7,186 nucleotides of DNA, taken from positions 1 through 7,186 of the forward strand of contig CAZTZN010000228.1 of assembly GCA_964617715.1 (NCBI GenBank), in the 5' to 3' direction. Of this stretch, positions 1-6,440 are shown piece after piece. Within the stretch, counting starts at the first letter, position 1, and each line of letters starts with the position of its first letter. Both the position numbers and the translations under genes were made by a program. This DNA comes from JALGVA01 sp964617715. Its GTDB lineage: Bacteria; Armatimonadota; Zipacnadia; Zipacnadales; UBA5352. Under the pieces are notes generated by a model. It saw only the letters and a program-made list of their open reading frames with translations. It was not told the origin of the DNA and ran no database searches.

Positions 1-1570
1 CTTCCTCTTCACGCCAGCCGACGCTGCAACCCGCAACGACCGGACGGTGCTCGCTCCAGCCGCTCGCAGATACCATGCTGGCAGACTGCCCGTCGTTCCA
101 CATGACGGTGCCGTCAGGGGCGATGCGCTGACCAGCGACCTCCCAGTCTCCTGCATACTGCCCGGTCCGCGCCACGGCCTCAAAGATCACCAGGACGCCG
201 CCCTCATCGTCGGGAGCGATGCAGGGGAACCGTTCGAGATAGTCCGTTGAAGCCGATACGACCAACGGCCCGTTCTCATCTCCCCACATGGGCCGGCCGT
301 CGGCCGAGATGCGCTGGGCCAGAACGTCTACGTCACCCGCGTACTCCGAGCCCTGCGGCCATTGCGCCTCGAAGGCGACAAAGGCGCCGCCTGCGCCGTC
401 ACTGAGCGCGCAGACCCCATGTTCATGGGCGACACTGGCTGAGACTATGACGGGAGATTCGCCTCCGTTCCACAGCAGCTCACCCCGGGGGGAGACTCTC
501 TGCGCCAATATCTCCCAGTCGCCGGCGAACTGCCCCTCCCGCGCTGCTCCCTCACAGATGACCACGGCGCCTCCCCTGCCATCCGAGACCACCACCGGCG
601 CGCGCTCCAGGGCGGCCGAGTTGAATACGGCGACCGACCTGTCACCGTTCTCCCACAGGAGCCGACCGTCCGCCGATACCCGTTGCCCGAGAATATCGAA
701 GTCACCGGCGAACTGTCCGGTGGGAGCCTCAGCCTGGAAGAATATCAATGCGCCACCCTCACCGTCGGGCACCGCGACGGGACGGGTCTCCTGCCAGTCA
801 CTGGCCGCGATGATAAGGGACCGCTCTCCTCCCTGCCACAGCAGTTCGCCGTCCGGGCTCACCCGCTGGGCGGCGATATGCCAGGTGTTCGCAAACTCTC
901 CCTCCCGCAGCATAACCTGGAAGACCACAATGGCCCCGCCCGCCCCATCGGAGATGACAAAGGGAGCTTTCTCCAACGCGGTGCCGGTAGCGACAGCAAT
1001 ACCGTTTTCGTCCCATAGGAGCTTGCCGGAAGCGGATATGTGCTGGGCGCGGATGTCAATATCGCCGGCCCATTCGCTATCGGCGGGAGCGTATGCTTCG
1101 TAGAAGACGAAGGCGCCCCCTCGTCCGTCGGGAAGGGCGACCGGATGACGCTCCGACCATGTCGAGGCTGCGACCAACAGCGAGCGATCGCCGCCTTCCC
1201 ACATCAGTCGCCCGTTGCGGTTGATGCGCTGTCCGATGATCTCCCAGTCTCCCGCATACTGTCCCTCTCGTGCCACCGCCTCAGCGAACACCAACAGCCC
1301 GCCCGCGCCGTCGGCGACGACGGTGGGCGCCTGTTCGATGTAGGTGCCGGACATTATGTCGATAAGGTCTCCATCGTTCCACAGCCGCTCGCCCGCGGGG
1401 GAAATGCTCTGTGCACTGACGTCGATGTCGCCCTCATACTGTCCGCCACGAGGAGCGTGGGTCTCGAATACCACCACCTTTTGAGCACCTGCCGGGACGC
1501 CGCATACTGCCACTACGAGCGCCGCCAGCGCTATCACCATCATGTTGTCTCTGCCTGCCGCTGCGAACAT
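1..1570 (-). CDS. Secreted eight-unit repeat protein (paralogue B), 3' end cut by window
   Basis: An uninterrupted minus-strand reading frame runs from the ATG at 1570 to the left edge (523 visible residues). The stop codon lies outside the window. An in-frame TAA lies upstream at 1610-1612. The start is supported by GAGGGAG (1578-1584), 7 bases before the ATG. The N-terminus reads as a signal peptide: Arg7, a hydrophobic core at about residues 11-25, and a likely cut after Ala-Gly-Ala29. Eight tandem units of 60-63 residues then follow (about residues 32-511). Their shared pattern is a hydrophobic strand, EA-P or AREG, YAGDWEI or WAGDIDI, AQR-S-DG-LLW, then DGAGGA. The protein matches neighbour A (1908-3566) unit by unit, so the two are tandem paralogues. 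The units resemble the DGxGGA / DIxAQRxxxxG-xLW repeats seen in many bacterial exported proteins, and a beta-propeller-like fold is inferred. Function unknown. The visible C-terminus (after unit 8) already differs from A. Confidence 0.87.
   Translation of the reverse strand, partial: MFAAAGRDNMMVIALAALVVAVCGVPAGAQKVVVFETHAPRGGQYEGDIDVSAQSISPAGERLWNDGDLIDIMSGTYIEQAPTVVADGAGGLLVFAEAVAREGQYAGDWEIIGQRINRNGRLMWEGGDRSLLVAASTWSERHPVALPDGRGGAFVFYEAYAPADSEWAGDIDIRAQHISASGKLLWDENGIAVATGTALEKAPFVISDGAGGAIVVFQVMLREGEFANTWHIAAQRVSPDGELLWQGGERSLIIAASDWQETRPVAVPDGEGGALIFFQAEAPTGQFAGDFDILGQRVSADGRLLWENGDRSVAVFNSAALERAPVVVSDGRGGAVVICEGAAREGQFAGDWEILAQRVSPRGELLWNGGESPVIVSASVAHEHGVCALSDGAGGAFVAFEAQWPQGSEYAGDVDVLAQRISADGRPMWGDENGPLVVSASTDYLERFPCIAPDDEGGVLVIFEAVARTGQYAGDWEVAGQRIAPDGTVMWNDGQSASMVSASGWSEHRPVVAGCSVGWREEE
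38..1477 (-). repeat. Eight tandem ~61-residue coding repeats in paralogue B
   Basis: Unit borders, by residue from the ATG at 1570, are approximately 32-92, 93-153, 154-213, 214-274, 275-335, 336-396, 397-459 and 460-511. Most units end in DGxGGA or a close variant. Odd units carry AP-(G/D)-SEWAGDIDI-like cores with LE-(R/Q/K)-AP before the final DG. Even units carry AREGQYAGDWEI-like cores with a W-E-RP type segment before the final DG. Unit 4 lacks the DWEI core and reads EFANTWHI instead. Units 3 and 7 are one residue short and two residues long, respectively. Borders were set by eye and could be shifted in phase. Confidence 0.85.
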
Positions 1571-1577
1571 CAACTCA

Positions 1578-1584
1578 CTCCCTC
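1578..1584 (-). promoter_or_regulatory. Ribosome binding site of paralogue B
   Basis: On the minus strand GAGGGAG lies 7 bases before the ATG at 1570. The alternative ATGs at 1543 and 1540 have no comparable site upstream, so the longer signal peptide form starting at 1570 is preferred. Confidence 0.65.
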
Positions 1585-1673
1585 GCGTACGGCTGTGTTC
1601 GTATTTCCGTTACGCAGACGCCGTTATCGTGCTTACGGCCTGCTCTTAGCTCAAGCCGGCACTCACACTGATA

Positions 1674-1703
1674 TTGACAGCATACCCCGCTTTATGGTAT
1701 CGT
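1674..1703 (+). promoter_or_regulatory. Sigma70-like promoter for tRNA-Asp
   Basis: A perfect -35 hexamer TTGACA (1674-1679) is followed after 18 bases by TATCGT (1698-1703), a moderate -10 match. Transcription would then begin around 1710, leaving a short leader before the tRNA 5' end at 1734. The position fits a housekeeping tRNA promoter. The -35 box is strong; the -10 box is less certain because several AT-rich hexamers are possible in this stretch. Confidence 0.55.
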
Positions 1704-1733
1704 TACGCGCGAAAGAACCAACCAGCTTTGGGC

Positions 1734-1810
1734 GGGGCTGTAGCTCAGCGGTTTAGAGTGCCAGCCTGTCAAGCTGGAAGTCGCGGGTTCAAATCCCGTC
1801 AGCCCCGCCA
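1734..1810 (+). tRNA. tRNA-Asp (anticodon GTC), CCA encoded
   Basis: The full cloverleaf folds by inspection. The acceptor stem GGGGCTG pairs perfectly with CAGCCCC (1800-1806), followed by discriminator G and an encoded CCA. T8-A9 is followed by a D arm, GCTC paired with GAGT, around an AGCGGTTTA loop. The anticodon stem CCAGC/GCTGG encloses CTGTCAA, giving anticodon GTC (Asp). A five-base variable region comes next. The T stem GCGGG/CCCGT encloses TTCAAAT. The total length is 77 bases, typical for a class I tRNA. The gene stands alone on the plus strand between two minus-strand paralogues. It has its own promoter-like element upstream and a strong stem-loop 8 bases downstream. No second copy of its 3' end was seen in the window, so there is no sign that it serves as an integration site here. 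Confidence 0.97.
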
Positions 1811-1818
1811 TCCTTTGA

Positions 1819-1849
1819 GCAGACGCCCTCCCTCGGGGAGGGCGTCTGC
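1819..1849 (+). terminator. Strong GC-rich stem-loop between tRNA-Asp and convergent gene A
   Basis: A perfect 14-bp inverted repeat (left arm 1819-1832, right arm 1836-1849) encloses a three-base TCG loop. It begins 8 bases after the tRNA CCA end and lies 59 bases past the stop codon of gene A, which is transcribed toward it. It could end transcription or protect RNA ends in both directions. No clear T-run follows on either strand, so intrinsic termination is plausible but not certain. Confidence 0.5.
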
Positions 1850-1907
1850 CTGTGTACTTGCGCCCCAACGGTCAGCGCCCGGGTGTTGCCCGGAGATAAC
1901 GCGGCAC

Positions 1908-3566
1908 CTACGGCTTGACCGGGTTGGTGCGGTTGGTCTGCGGCGGGCCCGCGTCCCCGGGGACGCCACCCATCTCGTCGGCCTCGCCCATATCACGCGC
2001 GCCGATGCCGCCCTCCGAAGTGACCAGATGACGCTCTCCCCATCGGCTGACAGAAATGATGCTCGAACTCTCACCGTCGTTCCACAGCAGTGTGCCGTCC
2101 GGCGCCACACGCTGAGCCAGGGCCTCCCAGTCGCCCGCGTACTCGCCGGTGCGCGCAGCGGCCTCGAAGGCAATGACCACACCACCGGCGCCGTCGGAGA
2201 CGATGCAGGGCGCCTGCTCGAGGTACCTGCCGGTAGCGACCGGCAGTGAATCGCCCTCGTCCGACCACATCACCTGGCCGTCGGCAGACAGGCGCTGAGC
2301 GTAGATATCGATGTCGCCGCCGTACTCCATGCCCTCCGGGAAGTAGGCCTGGAAGGCGACAAAGGCGCCGCCGGCTCCGTCGGCCAGAGCGCAGGGCCCG
2401 CGCTCGTGGAGTTTGGTGGCTGAGACGATAGTCGCCCGCTCGCCGTCGTTCCACAGCAGTTCGCCGGTTGCGGAGACCCGTTGGGCCAGGATCTCCCAGT
2501 CGCCGGCGTACTCGCCCTGCGCGGCCACGGCCGAGCAGACCACGATGGCGCCGCCGTTCCCGTCAGACACCGCTACCGGCGCCACCTCGAGATAGGCCGA
2601 GCTGTGGACAATAACTGAGGAATCGCCGTCATTCCACATGAGTTGGCCATCGGCCGAGACCCGCTGTCCATGTACATCGATGTCGCCCGCCCATTCACTG
2701 CCCGGGGGGGCGCCTGCTTCACAGAAGACCAGCGCCCCGCCGGCGCCGTCAGGCACCGCTACCGGCCGCCTTTGGTCCCACTCGCTGGCGGCGACCACTA
2801 CGGACGAGTCTCCCCCGCCCCACAGGAGGCGACCGTCGGCGCTGACGTGCTGCGCCCCGATATGTCCGACGTTGGCGAACTCGCCTTCGCGGATGACCAG
2901 TTGATAGACCACAATGGCGCCGCCGGCGCCGTCGGAGATGGCGAAGGGCGTCTGTTCCAGCATGGCACTGGCGGTGGCGATGGGTACGCCACCCTCGTCC
3001 CAGAGCAGTTCGCCGGTGCGGGAGATATGCTGACCGCGGATGTCGATGTCACCCGCCCACTCGCTCCCGGCAGGGGCATGTGCCTCGTAGAAGACGAAGG
3101 CGCCGCCGCTGCCATCGGGCACAGCGGTCGGGTGGCGCTCCGACCAGGTGGTCGAGGCGACCACGACCGAACTCTCGCCATCATTCCACAGCAACCGTCC
3201 GCGGCCATCGATACGCTGGGCCAGGATCTCCCAGTCGCCAACATACTGGCCCTCCCGAGCCACGGCCTCAGCGAACACGATCGCCCCATCCGCACCATCA
3301 GAGACGACCGCCGCGGCCTGCTCGATGTACGAACCCGACATGATGTCGATCAGGTTGCCGTCGTTCCACATCGCTTCCCCGCCGGGAGACATGCGCTGCG
3401 CGCTGACATCGATGTCGCCTTCCCATTGCCCACCCACCGGAGCGTGCGTCTCGAACACCATGATCTGCTGTGCGGTCACCGGCAGGGCCCACAACATCAC
3501 CGCCAGGGCCACGCACAGATGGCCCAGACCCACCGGTCGCGTCCTGTTCGCAGGTGTTGCCCGCAT
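1908..3566 (-). CDS. Secreted eight-unit repeat protein (paralogue A), complete
   Basis: This encodes 552 residues ending in TAG. The chosen ATG at 3566 is preceded by GGAGGAGG 6 bases upstream; an in-frame ATG at 3665 would add 33 highly charged residues and hide the signal peptide. The N-terminus has Arg2, Arg8 and Arg10, a hydrophobic core at about residues 17-30, and a likely signal-peptidase I site after Val-Thr-Ala32, so export is expected. Residues 35-519 are eight tandem units of about 61 residues built on DGAGGA, YAGDWEI/WAGDIDI, AQR and LLWNDG motifs. A short Gly/Pro-rich tail follows, with no membrane anchor or recognised sorting signal. No catalytic motif was seen. The repeat type is widespread in exported bacterial proteins of unknown role; a propeller-like binding scaffold is inference. 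It lies 173 bases downstream of the isomerase-like gene, so it probably has its own promoter, and it is a tandem paralogue of gene B. Confidence 0.9.
   Translation of the reverse strand: MRATPANRTRPVGLGHLCVALAVMLWALPVTAQQIMVFETHAPVGGQWEGDIDVSAQRMSPGGEAMWNDGNLIDIMSGSYIEQAAAVVSDGADGAIVFAEAVAREGQYVGDWEILAQRIDGRGRLLWNDGESSVVVASTTWSERHPTAVPDGSGGAFVFYEAHAPAGSEWAGDIDIRGQHISRTGELLWDEGGVPIATASAMLEQTPFAISDGAGGAIVVYQLVIREGEFANVGHIGAQHVSADGRLLWGGGDSSVVVAASEWDQRRPVAVPDGAGGALVFCEAGAPPGSEWAGDIDVHGQRVSADGQLMWNDGDSSVIVHSSAYLEVAPVAVSDGNGGAIVVCSAVAAQGEYAGDWEILAQRVSATGELLWNDGERATIVSATKLHERGPCALADGAGGAFVAFQAYFPEGMEYGGDIDIYAQRLSADGQVMWSDEGDSLPVATGRYLEQAPCIVSDGAGGVVIAFEAAARTGEYAGDWEALAQRVAPDGTLLWNDGESSSIISVSRWGERHLVTSEGGIGARDMGEADEMGGVPGDAGPPQTNRTNPVKP
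2010..3464 (-). repeat. Eight tandem ~61-residue coding repeats in paralogue A
   Basis: Approximate unit borders, by residue from the ATG at 3566, are 35-95, 96-156, 157-217, 218-278, 279-340, 341-401, 402-463 and 464-519. Odd units share an AP-GSEWAGDID-type core and a YLEQAP-VSDG ending. Even units share an REGEYAGDWEILAQR core and an ERHP-VPDG ending. Unit 4 replaces DWEI with NVGHI, the same place where paralogue B departs. Unit 8 loses its closing DGxGGA motif and grades into the Gly/Pro-rich tail. Confidence 0.88.
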
Positions 3567-3572
3567 CTCGCG

Positions 3573-3580
3573 CCTCCTCC
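3573..3580 (-). promoter_or_regulatory. Ribosome binding site deciding the start of paralogue A
   Basis: On the minus strand GGAGGAGG ends 6 bases before the ATG at 3566. It is a near-ideal Shine-Dalgarno match. It places the start directly before a signal peptide and argues against the upstream in-frame ATG at 3665. Confidence 0.8.
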
Positions 3581-3739
3581 ACAGCTTATGGTAGCGTCCC
3601 GCAGAACGTCCGTGAGCGATGTTCCTTTCACATTGTCGGTCCCCCGTGCCCCTCTCAGTGCGCATCCATGTTACTCCAATATGCCGCAGATGGCTATCGC
3701 CGGTCCGATTATCTCCGGCCGGTGTTTGCGCCGCCGTCG

Positions 3740-5059
3740 TCAGCTACCCGCGGCGGGGATGAGCGCCACTATGCCCAGCCGCTCACACAGACGCCTGACC
3801 ACGTCCACATGATCGCCGTAGGCCACGATGTAGTGATCGCCGGTCAGGCAGCGGTGCATGAAGTCGCTCACGTCCCCGAGCGCGACCTCGAAGCCCTGCT
3901 CGGTGCGCACGGTCTCCCCTGCCGCCAGGGAGAGCGATCGGAAGTGCCTGTCAAGGCGTGCGATGGTTACCGGCCGCCCCGCTTCGATCGGCAGGTAGGA
4001 TGCGACTCCGCCACGCCCGCCGTAGTCTCTGAGCTTGTAGCCCGCCAGCGGTGTACCGGCGCCCTCCAGGTCCACCGTGCAGGCCGCGTGGCCGCCGATG
4101 CGCACCGAGTCACGTTCGGGGAAGACCTCCCCGATGTTACCGAGGAATGCGGGCGCGCCGGCTATGTAGTTGAGCACGCACATACTCATCAGCGCGCAGA
4201 TGTCGCCCTCGCAGGCGGCCGGGATGCCGCGCCAGCGCAGGTGCGTAAGGCCCATGCATGGCGAGTAGAAGGCGCCGAACTCCTCACACGAGATCAGGTC
4301 CCACGCCCGGCAGTTGACGGTCATGGCGTTGGCGCCGGTCTCCTCGATGAGTGCGTCCATCGCCAGGTACATCTTCGCACACTCGACGATGTCACGCCGG
4401 GCGGAGTCGTCCACCTCCGCGGCGCCCTCGAGCCAGCTCTCGGCGACGCGCGCGGCCTCGGTCTCATCGGCTGCCTTCCAACGCGCGCGCAGGTCCGCGA
4501 TGGAGCGTTGGACCACCTCAACCCCCAGGGTCTCCTCAACCACTCGCGGCGAGTCGGGGTTCGCCACCTGGGAGAAGGAGGGCCAGCCCTCGCCGATGAG
4601 CAGCGCCCGTGTGTTGCGCAGCAGTTTCTGCGCGCGCAGCACCGTCACCTGACTCTGCAGGTCGCCCGCGTTGATGGCGAGGTAAACATCGCGTCCATCG
4701 GACTTCAGGCTGCCGTAGACGTCGGCCCAGAACGCTCCCGGGCGGTTCTCCGCCCCGGTGATGACCACCGGCACCCTCAGCGCGCCGAGCGCGCGCGCGG
4801 CGGTGATTACCACGAGGAGTTCCGATGCCAGCGCCACCACCAGGTCGGCGTCGCGCGCGGCCTCGAGCAGGCGCGGGATCTCCTCGGGTGTGTTGACCTC
4901 CAGCAGATCGCGCCACTGTGCCCCCTGGATGACCGGCTGCAGCTCAGACAGGCGCCTGCGGCTGTTCTCGAGCGCAGTCGGAAGCACGTCGAGGCCCAGC
5001 TTGGCCCGGCTCTGCCAGTCAATTCCCCCGAAGCAGACCGGCTGAATGACAAACTCCAT
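3740..5059 (-). CDS. L-fucose/L-arabinose isomerase-like sugar isomerase family protein
   Basis: This encodes 439 residues with a TGA stop and no signal peptide, so it is probably cytoplasmic. The start at 5059 is chosen because AAGGAG lies 10 bases upstream; the in-frame ATG at 5110 would overlap the previous gene and hide this site. The N-terminal part has Rossmann-like alternating strands (LVVALASELLVV, VPVVITGAENRPG). The C-terminal half carries the family pattern: a PAACEGD motif with Glu284, a GAPAFLGNIGE segment, GGHAACT with His324, and a closing TGDHYIVAYGDH motif with His409. In L-fucose isomerases a Glu, an Asp and a late His bind the metal. Glu284 and His409 fit the first and last. 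Asn308 sits 24 residues after the Glu, where Asp is expected by analogy with E. coli FucI. Such enzymes interconvert aldoses and ketoses, but many family members have no known substrate. It lies 25 bases after the amidohydrolase gene, so co-transcription is likely. Family fairly sure, reaction not. Confidence 0.8.
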   Translation of the reverse strand: MEFVIQPVCFGGIDWQSRAKLGLDVLPTALENSRRRLSELQPVIQGAQWRDLLEVNTPEEIPRLLEAARDADLVVALASELLVVITAARALGALRVPVVITGAENRPGAFWADVYGSLKSDGRDVYLAINAGDLQSQVTVLRAQKLLRNTRALLIGEGWPSFSQVANPDSPRVVEETLGVEVVQRSIADLRARWKAADETEAARVAESWLEGAAEVDDSARRDIVECAKMYLAMDALIEETGANAMTVNCRAWDLISCEEFGAFYSPCMGLTHLRWRGIPAACEGDICALMSMCVLNYIAGAPAFLGNIGEVFPERDSVRIGGHAACTVDLEGAGTPLAGYKLRDYGGRGGVASYLPIEAGRPVTIARLDRHFRSLSLAAGETVRTEQGFEVALGDVSDFMHRCLTGDHYIVAYGDHVDVVRRLCERLGIVALIPAAGS

Positions 5060-5069
5060 GCGTACTGCT

Positions 5070-5075
5070 CTCCTT
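5070..5075 (-). promoter_or_regulatory. Ribosome binding site deciding the start of the isomerase-like gene
   Basis: AAGGAG on the minus strand lies 10 bases before the ATG at 5059 (GGAGAG in the same stretch gives 8). It sits in the 25-base gap after the stop of the upstream gene, consistent with translation within one operon mRNA. Confidence 0.65.
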
Positions 5076-5084
5076 CCGAAAGGG

Positions 5085-6344
5085 TCAGGGCCGAAGGCCG
5101 TAGAGTTCAACTGCGTTGTCGCGGATCATCATGCGCGCCAGATCCAACGCCGCCTCGCGACTGAGGAAGTCGCGCCGGACCTTCTCCTCCAGAACATCGG
5201 CGATACATGCGCGCGCCATGAGCAAATGGGAGTAGATGAGTTCCGGCCAACCCACGTCGGACCCGAAGCCGAGGATGCGGAAGCCGGGAACGAGGTCGAT
5301 CCACTCGCTGAGCGACCGCCGGCTGCCCTCCATGGTGATCACGTACATCCACGCCATGTTCAGCCACACATTCGGGCAGTGCTTGCCCAGCATGCCCATC
5401 TCACGGCTGTACGGGTAACCCGCGTGGTAGAGGTTAAAGCGGGTGCTCCGATGCGCGTGTATAAGCGGGAGCAGCAGCAGCGGATCGGACTCAGGCACGC
5501 GCCCCCAGTTGCCCTGCACGCCGGTGTGGATGTCGAAGATGAGGCCGGTCTGCGCACACAGGTCGGCCAGGAAGAAGATCACATAGTCCTCGAACTGCTT
5601 GATCTGTCCGGCCGAGAGCCGCCGACCACGCAGAGCGCGCTCGAAGATCACCGACGCGGCCACCGCGCTGACACGCTCGGAGTGCAGCGTGCGCCGGTAG
5701 GCGTGGGCGAGCTTGATGCCGACCGCGCCGCGCTCGCGGTAGGTCTCGACCAGCGCGCCGATGGCCTGCATGCACGACGTCAGGTCGGTGATCTCGCAGT
5801 CCAGGTGCTCCTCGAGCGGTGCGCGCGCCTCGGCCTTCCACAGCTCCAGCGCGGGCTCCATGCGCAGGACCGCGGTGAAATAGCGCGGATCCCAGTCCTC
5901 GAACCACGGGATGTTGCGCACCTGCGTGCGCAGGTTGCACACGTCCTCGGTGACGTAGTCATACCAGCCGGGATCAACGCTGCGCTCGGCCATGGCCTCG
6001 TTGACCGCACGCCAGTTGTCATCGGTGAGGTCATCGTCCTCGAGCCCGAAGAGTGCCTGGAAGGCCAGGATGTTGTGCCGCCAATAGGAGACGTTGCGCG
6101 CCTTCGCCAGCACCGCCCTGAGACGGCGCCAGCGCTGCTCGTCGGTTTTGCAGTCGGCGTAGAGCGCCGCGGGGGACATCCCCGTGACACTCTCGATGTC
6201 GCGGAAGAAATAGGAAGAGAAGTTGAAGAGGCTCAGCGGGGCGGCCTGGTAGTACTGCTCTCGCGAGGCCGTGTGCGAGTGGCAATCGACGGTCTGGATG
6301 TTCTCCATCGCAGCCAACAGCTCATCGCGCAGTGCGCCTGCCAT
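5085..6344 (-). CDS. Amidohydrolase-superfamily protein, uronate-isomerase-like
   Basis: This encodes 419 residues. The ATG at 6344 has GGGAGG 7 bases upstream. No signal peptide is seen, so it is probably cytoplasmic. Residues matching the metal-site order of amidohydrolase TIM barrels are visible: His22-x-His24 in VDCHSHT, Lys211 in GIKLAHAY, His273 in DIHTG, His307 in YHAGYP and Asp363 in GFGSDVGWPE. A helical insert of nearly 190 residues separates HxH from the lysine. Within it, YWRHNILAFQALFGLEDDDL followed by a DDNW...VNEAM stretch resembles the region after the first strand of glucuronate isomerases (Y-W-H-L-x-L-x-x-x-F-G-I). Unlike classical uronate isomerase, the strand-8 Asp is not followed by the Asp-x-Arg pattern. 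The gene may encode a sugar or uronate isomerase, or a hydrolase or decarboxylase of the amidohydrolase 2 type. Its position just before an isomerase-like gene favours carbohydrate catabolism. Superfamily confident; reaction open. Confidence 0.85.
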   Translation of the reverse strand: MAGALRDELLAAMENIQTVDCHSHTASREQYYQAAPLSLFNFSSYFFRDIESVTGMSPAALYADCKTDEQRWRRLRAVLAKARNVSYWRHNILAFQALFGLEDDDLTDDNWRAVNEAMAERSVDPGWYDYVTEDVCNLRTQVRNIPWFEDWDPRYFTAVLRMEPALELWKAEARAPLEEHLDCEITDLTSCMQAIGALVETYRERGAVGIKLAHAYRRTLHSERVSAVAASVIFERALRGRRLSAGQIKQFEDYVIFFLADLCAQTGLIFDIHTGVQGNWGRVPESDPLLLLPLIHAHRSTRFNLYHAGYPYSREMGMLGKHCPNVWLNMAWMYVITMEGSRRSLSEWIDLVPGFRILGFGSDVGWPELIYSHLLMARACIADVLEEKVRRDFLSREAALDLARMMIRDNAVELYGLRP

Positions 6345-6440
6345 GATAGCGCCTCCCGTCAGTGCGGCTGCGCCCCTGGGGGCAGATTCCGGCTCTCGCC
6401 GCGGCTACCTCTATATGACGCATGAGACTTGCCCGATCTG

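Noticed and set aside
1785..1810. tRNA 3' end as an integration (att) site
   Set aside because: No direct repeat of the tRNA 3' end, no integrase and no phage or plasmid gene were seen in the window.
1879..1893. Small hairpin CCGGG-TGTTG-CCCGG just past the stop of gene A
   Set aside because: Only five base pairs with no T-run; the 14-bp stem-loop at 1819-1849 is a far better terminator candidate.
1..3566. Regularly spaced DNA similarity across the left half as a possible CRISPR array or minisatellite
   Set aside because: The period is about 183 bases, the similarity is diverged and codon-phased, and it is fully explained by the protein-level repeats.
3567..3665. 33-residue N-terminal extension of gene A from the ATG at 3665
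   Set aside because: It is highly charged, lacks a ribosome site, spans the GGAGGAGG site of the ATG at 3566, and would bury the signal peptide.
3700..3722. Inverted repeat CCGGTCCGA/TCCGGCCGG as a terminator of the isomerase-like gene
   Set aside because: On the minus-strand transcript it has two mismatches in nine pairs, and no T-run follows.
2643..3812. Plus-strand open frame of 389 codons across gene A
   Set aside because: Its apparent repeats (AGAVG, ADVDV) are the antisense reading of the minus-strand repeat units, not an independent gene.
3470..5164. Long plus-strand open frame (564 codons) antisense to gene A's start and the whole isomerase-like gene
   Set aside because: It overlaps confident minus-strand genes with clear motifs and ribosome sites, its translation is rich in Arg, His, Ala and Pro with no domain, and GC-rich codon use commonly leaves antisense frames open.
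5046..6425. Plus-strand open frame of 459 codons antisense to the amidohydrolase gene
   Set aside because: Same reason: it is the mirror of a gene with visible catalytic residues. The translation shows no recognisable domain, although it is long enough to mislead automatic gene callers.
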